Part shown: positions 22,157-32,867 of the stretch, piece after piece | Layout: each line of letters opens with the position of its first letter | How positions within the stretch are numbered: position 1 is the stretch's first letter | Origin: Ananas comosus | Taxonomy: Eukaryota > Streptophyta > Magnoliopsida > Poales > Bromeliaceae | NCBI RefSeq assembly: GCF_001540865.1 | Contig: NC_033632.1 | Coordinates: forward strand, 1,339,220 to 1,403,219 | Length of the DNA stretch: 64,000 bases | Direction of reading: 5' to 3' | The notes under the pieces: generated by a model | Told to the model about the DNA's origin: nothing | What the model saw: the letters and a program-made list of their open reading frames with translations, nothing else | The model's database searches: none | Translations under genes and position numbers: made by a program

Positions 22157-23522
22157 ATACTATACAAACAATTGCAAAGCATATATAGAGTGTGAAAATT
22201 TTTTTTCTTTTTCTTTTGCTGTAACATGTGGAAGCAGAGAATAAAAAAATGCTTTACTTAAGATTTGGGTGGAAGAAGATACAGATAAATTATTGCACAC
22301 TCCTCGCAGCAACATCTCTCATTATATATTTTAAAGTTAATTATCGTATATTTTTCTATAAATATATCGAATAAACATATCGAACAGTAAATATATTTTT
22401 ATAAAATTTAACTTTTTATTTTTATTACTATAAAAGTTGAATAATATTTATATTTTTTTTCTAATTTATTACCATTAAAGTATTGCTTATGTTTTAACCA
22501 CAGATAAGCAAAATGACAATTTTGCCCATACGAATATATCATTCCAAAAATAAAAACTATTGAAATTATATAAAAATTTTCTCCCAAAAATATTGTTTAT
22601 TCAATAAAATATAGGAAGTAAAAAATTTTAATTTAATTTTACTTATAATTAATTATATTTTTATAACGGATTTTAACAACAAAGGTATAATTGATAACAT
22701 TAGAACTTTTATAGGAATAAAAATAAAAAATTAAACTTTGTAAGAATATATCTATTATGCAATTAACCCTATAATTTAAGTCATCTTAAATCTATAGGGG
22801 CGGAAACATTAATTCCAAGTGTTCGGGGGGCCGTAATGTAAAACTCGGCGTACGACGAAGTTGTACGAGCGGAGCGCACGCGGACGCTTTATTTCCGCCG
22901 TCCGATCGATCATTTAATTGCGCCCGTTAATCGCCCCCGTCAATCAATGCGTCCGTACGCGTCCGCATGCGCCACCGTGGACGTCCCACAACCACTCGAT
23001 GCGGAAAAAAGAGCCGGAGGAATAAAATTATAAAAAATGAAAATATAAAAAAAAAAAAGAAAAAGAAAAAAAGAAAAAATGGTGAGGAGAATAAGATCAA
23101 AGAAAAAAATGCGCACTTTATTTACTTCCCTAGGAGGTTGTGCCAAAACCAACGGCTGTGATTCGGCGAGAACTTTTCAACTTTGACCCCTTTTTAGCTT
23201 TCAACTTAAACCTTATCCTTTTGGAACTTACTTTCTATGATCTTCGCATAAATACCCCTTAAAGATAAGTGTATTACTACACGGTATAATTTTATTCAAT
23301 GAATTAAAGTTATATTTTAATTTTGTTCATATCACTCAAATTGTTGTATTTTACTCTTATATATACACTTATGCACGATCCTCTTACGAAGCTTCTTCGC
23401 ACAAAAAAAAAAATTATGTTTATTTATTATTATTTTTTAAATAATATTATTTATTTTTTAAAAAAAATTTAATTCCTGATGATTATCCAGGAGAGTTCGA
23501 CTAATGAACCCATCACGTTGTT
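22157..23522. other. Intergenic, AT-rich with a GC-rich CpG patch
   Basis: Mostly AT-rich. 22,800-23,000 is GC-rich with many CpG ('gtacgacgaagttgtacgagcgg'-type sequence) and no coding frame of a known family. Poly-A/AAG tracts occur at about 23,040-23,080. Confidence 0.45.
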
Positions 23523-23583
23523 GGTGGGACCCACCAAGGAGTCCGCATTGGTGGGACCCACATTAACCGCACGTGGGACCCAC
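23523..23583. promoter_or_regulatory. Cluster of three GTGGGACCCAC palindromes with a G-box
   Basis: Perfect 11-bp palindromes lie at 23,524-23,534, 23,551-23,561 and 23,573-23,583. The third overlaps CACGTGG (23,570-23,576). GTGGNCCC is the recognition core of class II TCP factors and CACGTG that of bHLH/bZIP factors. The nearest gene start is the expansin, about 2.1 kb away. Regulatory function is inferred. Confidence 0.4.
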
Positions 23584-24271
23584 CCCTCGAGCCCCCGACC
23601 AACCACATCCTTTTGTCCCCGGTGCCAATCCTCCGTATAGTCCTCGTTCGATCGGTACTTGCTCCCCACTTTTTATTCTTTTTTTTTTTTTTTCTCGTTC
23701 CTTTTATTTAATTAATTAATTAATTAATATTTATTTTAAGTACAACATTTTTTTGCACCCACATTTAAGCACAGGTCCCTCATAGAAAATCTTGGATTGT
23801 GGTGATCTAATTAAGGCTACTAACGTAACATGAATCTGTTTTGTTGCAAAACAAGATATGCTTTTTTTATTTTTTTTATCCCACAAATTATGAGAACGTT
23901 GATGATATATATAGTAGAGGAGTGACTTTGTTTGATTTGCACGAAACAAATAGTACATAATTCTTTTGAAGTTTTTTTTTTTTTTTAAGAAGAGTTGATA
24001 TTAAAGGGTCGTGTTTTTTTTATGAAGAACATAATTTTAGATAGAAACTAGAGAATAAAAAATATGATGGAACTTTTGAGTGCTTCTTTTATCTATTTTT
24101 CCTTTTTTTTTATGCCCTTTTTCTAACTAAAAGAGTGGAATTATTTGTTCTCTCCATACTCCATACATGATTTTTAATTCCAAAGTCTATTTGAGTTGAC
24201 TTTACAAGCTCAATATATACTTGGTAGCAGCTAAGTTCGTCTTTAAGAACTATAAAAATATATAATACTAG

Positions 24272-24313
<42 letters not shown>

Positions 24314-24625
24314 CATTTTAAAGTAACCCTTCAACTTCTAACTTTTTGTATGTAAATTTTATTAAATGCATGTATGCTTCATTTGGTTTGCCCTTAATTT
24401 CGAAGTACTAAATAAGAATAACTTTGGATGGATCATATAATATATATTCCATTCAAGTGCATTAAATAGATGATTTATTATTAAGCAAGTGGCACCGAAT
24501 TGGAACATGGTCCAATAATAAGTGGGCGTGAGATTACAATATGGCTCGAACCATAATTACAGTTATATAACAGCCCACAACATTTGAAACGTGACATCAA
24601 ACACCCCGTGTTTTGCGACTATTTG

Positions 24626-24668
<43 letters not shown>

Positions 24669-24678
24669 TAGATAGATA
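23584..24678. other. Intergenic, AT-rich with (TA)n tracts
   Basis: Contains TTAA iterations at about 23,708-23,727 and long alternating TA tracts at about 24,277-24,310 and 24,628-24,665. No gene is supported. Confidence 0.5.
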
Positions 24679-24932
24679 GAGTTGAGCTCAAATATTATTA
24701 ATAGTATTTAAACTTTTTTACTATCAATTTTTAGCCATTAGATCTACACTTTAGTCAATTCTATCTTTTAGATCATACTATTCAACTAACAATCCTCTCA
24801 ATTTTAAAAGAACCACCATTAAATCCGAGCTAGGAGACCATTATTATCCTAATCCTATAATTTTTTATTTAAGGGTTAAAAACTCGATAACGAAAAAGTT
24901 CAAATACTATTAATAATATTTCAGTCCAATTT
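24679..24932. mobile_element. Family-C MITE
   Basis: Starts 'agttgagctcaaatattattaatagtattt' and ends 'aaatactattaataatatttcagtcc', its inverse. About 254 bp, non-coding, preceded by (TA)n(GATA)n. Confidence 0.7.
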
Positions 24933-24982
24933 TGTATATAATATATATAATTCACAAGTTAGTAGCCACCAAGTTCCCATAT

Positions 24983-25499
24983 CACTACAACAGAATTAGA
25001 TTATAGGGACATATGTTTGGGACACTTTTGTGTAAGTGTCCCATTTATGCCAAAATTTTTTTTAAAAAAAATACTAATGCCTAAATATAAAGTCCAATCC
25101 AACCAAAAATAAAAGGTTACTCTACTCAATCCACCCCACCCAGCCCATTCGACCCGATTACAAACAGAAAAGAAAAAGAAAAAAAAAAATCGATTACCAT
25201 TTCCCCTTCTCCCCTCAGTCAATCGACTGAAATTCTAGACGAAGATCCCTTCCTCTCATCCTCCTCCGCCACCGCAGCCAACGAAGTAGAGTTCCAGCTG
25301 TTGCTAAATACTTAAATAAGTGTTGGTAAATTACCAGCACTCTTTTTAGGTTATAGCGACACTCTTTAACTGTCACTATATACCTAGCGACCCCACATAT
25401 AGCAACATTTTTTAAAAGTGTCGGTAATTTAGCCAGCAGCACTTTTTTTGACCTATACCGATATTTAAAAGTGTCGCTATAGACTATTTTTGTTGTAGG
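24983..25499. mobile_element. CACTA-type MITE
   Basis: The left terminus is CACTACAACAGAATTAG and the right is ...TTTTTGTTGTAGgg, matching the CACTACAA...TTGTAGTG ends of the CACTA (En/Spm) superfamily, with a decayed last two bases. Subterminal repeats 'agtgtcgctata' and 'gtgtcggtaat' recur in both orientations between 25,318 and 25,485, typical of transposase-binding arrays. No transposase remains. The right boundary is accurate to a few bases. Confidence 0.7.
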
Positions 25500-26145
25500 G
25501 GCATATAATAGTAGAGATAATATCTAATATACTTTTCAAAATTTCGAAAATATTTTTTTTATTTCTAAATAAGTAAAATATTATTATTGGTTTTAAAATA
25601 TTTCTTCAAGTATATATATTTTTTCTCTAGATTATGTAAATGGGATTAGATTTTAGAAAAAAAAATTAAATATTAAGAGAAAATTTTAATAATTTTCAAT
25701 AGTAGTAATGAGCATGTAAGCAAAATCATCTATTTAAGATAATCGTGCTTTTCACTTCTAAGGTTCTATTCTACGTGCCATAATTTTTTCAAGTGATTTT
25801 TTTTTAAAAAAAGAGAATTTAAGGGATCTCCTAATTAAACACAACAATAGTAATAACTTTTCTGTGTGCAAGGTCCAAGCTATATATTCATCATTATTAA
25901 AATGTCGTTCTTTATTAGTTTAAACTTCTAAAAATATACTATTTTACATTATAAAAAAATCTAATAATACATTGTAATTTAGAAAAATGCCTACTTGTAC
26001 ATCTCTATAGTTTAGTGTAAATCTTGCACGAGTGCATCTCAAGTATTTTAGAATTCCAATTTTTTTAAATTTCTAATTAAAAAAATTAATATGACAAGTA
26101 GAGAATAAGTTCGAATTCTAGTTTATGCCATGTAAGAGTAATAAC
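25500..26145. other. Intergenic, no feature seen
   Basis: AT-rich; nothing recognised. Confidence 0.5.
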
Positions 26146-26299
26146 GGACCGTCCCTAGAGTAAGTGGCAAAGGGCCTGGTGGTTGGTACTCGAGGTTTCA
26201 AGTTCGAATCCTAGTTAATTCACATTTCCAGCTAAATTTGCTTCTAAATGAAATAAATGAAGTGGGTAGCATGCTACCTATTTCTAAAAAAAAAAAAAA
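26146..26299 (+). mobile_element. tRNA-derived SINE (best copy)
   Basis: Begins 'ggaccgtccctagagtaagt', with an A-box-like 'tggcaaagggcctgg' and a B-box 'gttcgaatcc' about 35 bp later, then 'tcacatttccagctaaattt' and a 3' poly-A of 14. Short duplications 'agtaataa' occur on both sides. The tRNA-like pol III promoter plus A-tail and duplication fit a SINE. It resembles the plant Au type, but that family name is inferred. Confidence 0.75.
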
Positions 26300-26454
26300 G
26301 TAATAAGGTACAGTTTAGCTCATTGCTTAATGGTTATTAACCGAGATGCCCGCTAAGATGTCGACGATTTGATCCTTTGCTGGTGCTTTTATAAAACAGA
26401 ACCGATCCCTCTCTTAGGGGAAAAAATGCATACGCAATAGGAATTGAGCGCTAA

Positions 26455-26682
26455 TGCTTTTAAAAGTATCAAGTCAGTATTACTTATAGGTTTCGGTCCT
26501 TAGACTAAGAGATGCGTGGCCAAGATGATAGTAATTTTCTAAAATTGAGTGGATGGTTGATTGAATAGTATAATCTAATAATTAACAGATAAAAATGATC
26601 AAAGGAGTAAATCTAACAGTGTAAATCTTACAAGCACCGAGTATTTTGTACTTAAAAGTATCGGAGCTGAACTGTATGTTGG
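26455..26682. mobile_element. Family-C MITE
   Basis: Left 'gcttttaaaagtatcaagtc' and right 'gtacttaaaagtatcggagctg' ends, with core 'agagatgcgtgg' and 'gaatagtataatctaa' shared with other family-C copies. Diverged. Confidence 0.55.
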
Positions 26683-27230
26683 TGTTCTTAAGAGAGTATT
26701 TTGAATTCAGGGGCCCATGGAGAAACTAAAAAAAATGAAAAGGAAAAGAAAAGAAAAGAAAAAAGGTAATAGCCAAAAAGTGGGTACAAACTAACACTTA
26801 TAGATACACTTTTAGATTGAGCAATAACATTTGGCTATTGATTTAACTGGTTAGTCAACATTAAAGACCAAATAAGGGGTTCTAAATTGACCACGAATTT
26901 GGCTTTGCTCTTAATAAGGGATGGGTACAATTTAATTCATAGGTGTAGTACCATGCTTTATAATGTATATTGTACAAAGCAACTTTGTTGGGAGAAAAGT
27001 CTTATGCTCATTACTTATACCACAAAAGCAATAGTAAGAGAGTAGTCAAAAAGATATAATAACATGAGTCTAGCTTGGTAATTTTTAGAAGCACATACAA
27101 TATATGCTTCAAACCTTTTTAGCACTTAGATTAAATATTATTCTACCCGTTCCCACTAAATCATAAATATATAATGTTATAACTTATTAGCAACCAGTCC
27201 GAATAGATACTAATAACATATCAATTACAA
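26683..27230. other. Intergenic, no feature seen
   Basis: AT-rich with an AAAAG-rich purine tract at about 26,730-26,765. No gene supported. Confidence 0.5.
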
Positions 27231-27232
27231 GT

Positions 27233-27350
27233 TGATCGTCCCTAGTGCAAATTTAAAAAGGTTTGATGGTTATATAGTATCGATTATTTCAAATTCGAAG
27301 CCTAACTTCGTTTCTAAAAAAAGAACTATGCTACCATTATGTCTAAAAAA
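27233..27350 (+). mobile_element. Degraded SINE copy
   Basis: 'gatcgtccctagtgcaaatt' followed by 'aattcgaagcc' and 'tttctaaaaaaag' parallels the 26,146 SINE order (head, B-box, tail). It is strongly mutated and also ends in a poly-A run. Confidence 0.45.
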
Positions 27351-28088
27351 AAAAAATCATATCATTTACATATTGGAGACAAATATAACTGTTTTCACCA
27401 ATGTTCTTTCCTTGTAATTGTTAAGATATCATTGATATTTGGATGATGATTTTTTTTTTTTTTGGGTGTGGGTTTTATCAAGAAATAGAATAAAAATGAA
27501 ATGAGTCAGTAACTCTTGCAAAGAGATTTTAGAATGTCACTAGCTAGCTAGGTAACTCTTTTTATTAGACCATTCTTTGTGAACTTCACGGACTAAAACA
27601 TTTTATTTTCCGCGCAATCAAAATAGGAAAATGCTTTGCTTAAAAATAAATTGCATTATACTTTCGAAATGAAAAAATACTTGGATTTTAACTTCGTAAT
27701 TATAAACAAAGCACAGTGATATGCATTCTTGAGTTATTAATCTCAAATAATAACGGGTAACGGAGCATGGTTAAGGGGGTCCAAAATGTGAGAACAAACA
27801 CATCTTAATGGTAATCAATAAGGATAGAAATAAACAGGCATTTTGTGTGAAACGCAATTATAATTAACCAAACATGGTAGGTTAATGGGCTAAGCCCAAT
27901 AATCCAACAGCAAAAGCCCACTAAAGTGTAAGGTTTTTTCAATATAGTTTCGAATCGAACATACTTTTTCAAAATTTTGAGGTGTCGAATGCCCAAAACC
28001 TTAGTTCATGAGACAATTTACCCATTAATAAGGCAAATAAAACTTTATTATACTAGCTTATACATTAGAATATATTCCTTACACATCA
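27351..28088. other. Intergenic, no feature seen
   Basis: AT-rich spacer between retroelement remnants. Short minus-strand open frames have no recognised family. Confidence 0.5.
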
Positions 28089-28448
28089 CCGAAGAACCGG
28101 TTGTGGATCACGAGGTAATTAACAAGCCATTTAGATTTTAAAGCTGAACCTCTTAACCCAGCAGGATTTAGAATAGTCCACACCAAACCTTTTAATCCGA
28201 CTATAATACTTTGAACAGAGTTTTAAGAGATTAAGAGAGTTAAGCATATTAGAACTAGAGTGGTTCCATAATGAATGACCTCTGTGGGAAGCGAGACGTT
28301 ATAGTTGATATCATAAATAATTACGAGTCGAAAGTATGAGATGGGATCTCGACTGAATTGGAGTCATACAGCGGGCATAGCACAATTCCTCAGCCGATGA
28401 CTGTTGCGAGTGGGAATGACCCTCCAGAAAGAAAGCGGGGACGTTACA
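28089..28448 (+). mobile_element. Cassandra-like LTR remnant (5S-bearing)
   Basis: 'gagttaagcatattagaact', 'agagtggttcc' and 'atgaatgacctctgtgggaagc' at 28,236-28,305 follow the order and spacing of the 3' half of plant 5S rRNA (gttaagcgtgcttgg, agagtagtac, ggatgggtgacctcctgggaag). The segment ends 'ggggacgttaca', a plausible LTR 3' CA end. It is more decayed than the copy at 3,170. The left end is not defined. Confidence 0.5.
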
Positions 28449-28472
28449 ATACTAGATCTATTTGCAGATACC

Positions 28473-29301
28473 TAGGGGTGTAATGTGCCACATTTCCCGT
28501 GCCGAAACGGGCCGGAGGCCAGCCCGGCACGGCCCGGCCCCAAAGTCGGGCCGTGCCGTGCCGGGCCAAAATTTTTGGACCCTGGCCCAGCACGGCCCCC
28601 CGGCCCGGTCTGTACGGGCCGTGCCGGGCCGGGCCGGGCTTCGGGCCAGCCGTTTTTTATTTTATTAATTTTATTTAAAAATATTTAAAATTTTTTTAAA
28701 AATAAAAATAAAGATATTATTTTTAAAAAAAATTAATATATAAGTAAAAAAATTTAAATTTTAAAATATATTTATAAAAATATTAAAATTTTAAATTATT
28801 TTAAAATTTTAAATTTTTTGGACCAAAATGTCCTTCCCAACAGTCAAATTTTTGACTGTTGGGAAGGGCATTTAGGTCCGGCCCATCTCCCAAAAGTGTC
28901 TGCTTTCACAGAACCCAACTCACTTGGGAGAGCCCCAAAGTCAAAACCCAACTTCCAATGCACATTGGGAGTTGGGTTGATGCAGCTTGGGAGTTGGGTT
29001 GGGTGCAACCCAACTGACCAACTCCCTGCCCGGGCCCGGGTCGGGAGGCACGGGCCACACGGGCCGGGCCGGGCCGTGCCGTGCCGGGTCTGGACATCCC
29101 TCAGCCCGGCACGGCCCAAGCCTGTGTCGTGCCGGGCCGTGCCGGGCCACCGGGCCGCGGTAGCAAGGCCCAGCACGACCCGGTTAAGCTGGCCGGGCCG
29201 GCCCGGCACGAGTGCTACAGTGCTCGTTCCGTGCCTGGCCCGGCCCACTCCCGTGCCGGGCCGGACGGCCCGCGGGCCGCCCGGCCCGTTTGACACCCCT
29301 A
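28473..29301. mobile_element. Non-autonomous hAT transposon with 8-bp target duplication
   Basis: The termini TAGGGGTGT (28,473) and ACACCCCTA (29,301) are inverted repeats. The target duplication CAGATACC is at 28,465-28,472 and 29,302-29,309. An 8-bp duplication with TAGGG-type ends indicates the hAT superfamily. The terminal ~200 bp on each side are extremely GC-rich arrays of ggcccggc/gccgtgcc in inverted arrangement, around an AT-rich core (28,660-28,815). A 17-bp perfect stem lies at 28,832-28,867. Open frames across the GC arrays are compositional and encode no transposase. Confidence 0.85.
28832..28867. repeat. 17-bp perfect hairpin inside the hAT element
   Basis: ccttcccaacagtcaaa (28,832-28,848) pairs with tttgactgttgggaagg (28,851-28,867) across a 2-base loop. 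Confidence 0.9.
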
Positions 29302-29528
29302 CAGATACCTAGCCAACCAACTTGACTTAAAATAACAATAATAATAAAAGTAAAACAATTACGTGTCATGGAGTGATTAAATTCTGATCAACTAAAAATC
29401 ACCATCATATGGTGATAATCTATTGGATAAATTCAAATTCTCCCACTTTCAAAGGAATTGTACACCCCACTTGTGAAGCCAATGTGTGGGCCATGGTCCT
29501 AAATTTCCCGACACACTTTCTCTTTTTC

Positions 29529-29562
<34 letters not shown>

Positions 29563-29564
<2 letters not shown>

Positions 29565-29775
29565 GGGCTAGAATATTTTTACAAGTATCACCCAAGTGAT
29601 ACTTGTGTGTTTTTAACCATTGGATCTACTTTTTTATTACTAATAGCTTTTAGATCAAACACTATTCTACCTACCACCACCTACCACCATCATCTCAACC
29701 TCACATCTCTCCATCCAAGGGCTAAAAACACACAAGTATCACTTGGGTGATACTTTTACAAGTATTCTAGCTCTA

Positions 29776-29778
<3 letters not shown>
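29563..29778. mobile_element. Family-D MITE (complete)
   Basis: TIRs agtagggctagaata and its inverse tattctagctctact, with nested 'aagtatcacccaagtgatactt' and its near copy at the other end, so each terminus is itself a palindrome. The core is ccaccacctaccaccatcat. About 216 bp, flanked by long (TA)n tracts. Related copies are a truncated one at 13,681 and one inside the artefact block at 44,711-44,897. Confidence 0.8.
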
Positions 29779-29828
<50 letters not shown>

Positions 29829-29833
<5 letters not shown>

Positions 29834-30057
29834 GAGCTTCTATACTTTTAAAAGTACAAAGTTATTGGTGTTTGTAGATTTTTGACCATTGGATTAAGAG
29901 ATGTGCGGTTAGATGATATGGGCCTCCTAGGGTTGAGTGGGTGGTTGGTTTAATAGTATAATTTAATGGTTGAAAATGATCAAAGACGTAAATCTAACGG
30001 TAAAAAACTTACAAGCACCAAGTGCTTGGTGCTTTTACAAATACCATAGCAGAACTA
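29829..30057. mobile_element. Family-C MITE
   Basis: 'ttgagcttctatacttttaa' at the left; internal 'attggtgtttgtagatttttgaccattgg' and the inverse 'acttacaagcaccaagtgcttgg' at the right. Core 'gatgtgcggtta' and 'aatagtataatttaatgg'. It is separated from the family-D element only by a (TA)n tract. Confidence 0.7.
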
Positions 30058-30143
30058 CACATAGACACTAGTAGAAACATACATCAAATATATAGATATA
30101 TAATAAACGCATAGAACCTTTTAAAAAATATATCTAATCATGG

Positions 30144-30298
30144 TTTTTTTTTTTTTTAAGAGATAGGTAGCACGCTATTCGCTTCGTTTATTTCATTTAG
30201 AAATAAACTTAGCTGAAAATGTGAATCAATTATGATTCGAACTTGGGTCTCGAGTATCAATCACCGAGCTCTTTACCACTTGCTCTAGGGACGGTCGG
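30144..30298 (-). mobile_element. tRNA-derived SINE
   Basis: On the minus strand it starts 'gaccgtccctagagcaagtg', continues through 'gttcgaatcat' and ends at a poly-A (plus-strand poly-T at 30,144-30,157). Same family as 26,146 and 21,987. No clear target duplication. Confidence 0.7.
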
Positions 30299-31182
30299 TA
30301 ATTTCGAGATTTGTTAATTTTAATGTTGTACACAGACGCATACTAAAGTACAAACAGAGAATCGAGCCTGGGCCCATCTTAGATTCTCAGGTATCTTTTT
30401 TTTAAGAAAAGGTAGATATACGGATGCTACCGTTTTATACATTTACGCAGCGTTTGGTACTTGAAAATAGTAATTTTTGAATTTCTGAAATAAGTTGGTA
30501 TAAGATTGAAATTATCGTTTCACTTTTTTCTAAAACAAGCTTGTTTTTAGGTGAGAACAAGTTTAATTAAAGCCTAAATTTAATTTTAATTACGATATTA
30601 AATTATTAATTAATCTAATTAATATATTTAAATCATTATTTATTATATGGATAATAAATAAATAAATAAATAAATTAATTATAATTAATTATTAATAATT
30701 TAATGTGTTTATCCATAAACTAATATTTATATTGATAAATCATTAATATTTCTATTAATCTAATTAATTTTTTTACTAGTTATCCAGCTAAAATAATTTA
30801 CTAACTAATTGAAAAGTTAAATTATTTTTATAATTAATTAATGAATTAATATATTTTTATTATCTTATACAATATTAATAGCTAATAAATTTATTAATTT
30901 ATTAAATTATTTTTAAGTAATATTTTGATGTTAATTAATTAGATAAAATAATTTTAATTTAAAATTATAACTCTTATTCTTTTTATTCTAATCTAATCAT
31001 CAAACACTATTTACCTTATTTCTAATAACAATACAATTTTTATCGAAACACAAAATTAGTTTAACTTTTGTTTATATCTGAACTTGTACTTATTCCTGAA
31101 ATAAATAATTCTTATTTATATTTGAGCCAAAAATAGCCTTAAAAAATGAACTTGGTTACAAAATGAAATAGTCGGGGCCTCT

Positions 31183-31217
<35 letters not shown>

Positions 31218-31372
31218 ACGCGAATTTTTATTGAAGCAAAGTGGAACCATAGATCCTTAAGATTTTTCAGGTATCTCATCATTAGGTTGAGCTTGGTTAA
31301 ATGCGGTACCAAGTAGGTTCTTTGTAGGTCAACTGTAGCTCGGAGGAAATGGCATATTTATTCTCTAAGCAC
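30299..31372. other. AT-rich intergenic DNA with poly-A
   Basis: Extremely AT-rich, TTAATTAAT-like from 30,560 to 30,960. A run of about 34 A lies at 31,181-31,214. No gene recognised. Confidence 0.5.
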
Positions 31373-31375
31373 TAA

Positions 31376-31912
31376 GGGCCGTTTGTTTGTTTGTTTTCGT
31401 GTAAGTGGAGGAATAGAATTCAAATTCCTATCATTTTTATTATTTATTTTGGTATAAATTAAAAATATAATATAACTCAAATTATATTAGACCTTCATTT
31501 CATCTATTCTCGACTTTCTCCTCTAAAGTATCAAATTTGACTTCCACCAGACTCAACTTCCTTTATAATGAGTTAAAATTATCTTATTTATAATAAATTA
31601 GGATTACCTTTTAATAATAAAAAAAAATTAATTATATAAAGGCTAAATTTTATAACGATAAGTTTACCATTAAATTTAGGAGATAACGGGATCCACTTAT
31701 TTATATCAAAACAAATAATGGAACTCAAAAAACTAATTTTACCAGTACCAAGTTATATCAAAACAAACAGAATAAATAATTAAATTTAACTTTCGAACTG
31801 TACAAATTACGTCAAAATAAACAACAAAAAAATAATCACATTTCAGAAAAACACAAAAACTACTGCACTTAAGTCACATTGGATCTACATATTCGTAGAT
31901 CCAAACGCCCCC
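31376..31912. mobile_element. Tourist-like (PIF/Harbinger) MITE
   Basis: The left end GGGCCGTTTGTTTG and right end CAAACGCCCCC are imperfect inverted repeats. The trinucleotide TAA flanks both sides (31,373-31,375 and 31,913-31,915). A TAA/TTA duplication with G-rich ...GTTTG ends is typical of Tourist MITEs. AT-rich and non-coding. Confidence 0.6.
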
Positions 31913-31915
31913 TAA

Positions 31916-32867
31916 ACCAACCAATTTATTTTGTTTTATTTTATTTTATGTGAATAAAAATAACTATTTGGTAGTGGTGGTGAAGTCCTGGTTGGAGAAA
32001 TTATTGCTTGGGAGTGGTCCACCATGTCAGGCAGTGAACCGGCTAACATCATCTCCATTTTAAGCTGCAGAGTAATTAATTATAGGCGAACAAAAAGCAT
32101 TATTTGGATTGCTTTACTTGTAACTACATATTATTGCCATTGAACTTGCAAGATAAAAGAGCTCAAATTAAATATAGGTGAAAGATTAAACAGTTGGAAA
32201 TTTTTTCTATATCTTCGAAACACATACCGATAATATACAAGCTTTTGACTAATTTATATGCACGCTGAAAAAATAATTTGCAACTTCATAGGATGAGTAA
32301 ATATCCAAAATAGTTAAATTTATCGAAATTACCACTGAACATAACGGGCGTTTTTTTAAAATTTGATTACTGAAAATAAATTAAAGGCTGAGGAATATAT
32401 AGGTGAGTGCGTTTACTTAAAAATTCATACTTAGAGGGCGGTTATTGTTAATTTCCACTTTTTAAAATTATGCGCTCCTCGTGCTTTGCATTTCGCGATG
32501 GCGCGGGAGCCCAAATCGCAATACTAATTGTACGAGAATCTTTCTCTCTCTCTCGATCGAGCGCGCGCTAGGGTTTCGTCGTGAAGGTATGCTTTACTCC
32601 TCCCTCTCCTACGATTACTTCGATCTCACCCTTTGATTCGATTAATTAGGGTTTAAATTGTGCACATCATTGTAAGTTGTATGATCTCCAACCGTTTCAT
32701 CTCATCAATCCCTGAATATTGCGTTAAGTTTATATAATTGGGAATACTTTTGAGTCAGATCCACTTTTACTGCTCTTTTCTTCAAATTTCTGGTCAATGC
32801 ATGCACGAAATTGAGTAATTTTGGGGTAGAAATTGTTCGATTAGGGTTTCGTTAACTCGGGAGAGAA
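31916..32867 (+). promoter_or_regulatory. Upstream region and 5' UTR of the GRAS gene
   Basis: A CT-rich leader and 'gctagggtttcgtcgtgaag' at 32,570-32,587 precede a GT donor (gtatgc, 32,588). A second 'agggtttcgtt' lies just before the ATG. This arrangement suggests a 5' UTR intron of about 230-260 bp. The intron acceptor (near 32,829 or 32,843) is inferred. Confidence 0.5.

Noticed and set aside
26150..26220. tRNA gene
   Set aside because: It has A- and B-box-like motifs but no cloverleaf that I can fold, and it repeats elsewhere with an A-tail; it is a SINE head.
28462..29369. Several long overlapping open frames on both strands, including a 164-codon one
   Set aside because: Produced by ggcccggc arrays of the hAT element. 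High GC lacks stop codons; the products are low-complexity Arg/Pro/Gly/Ala with no domain.
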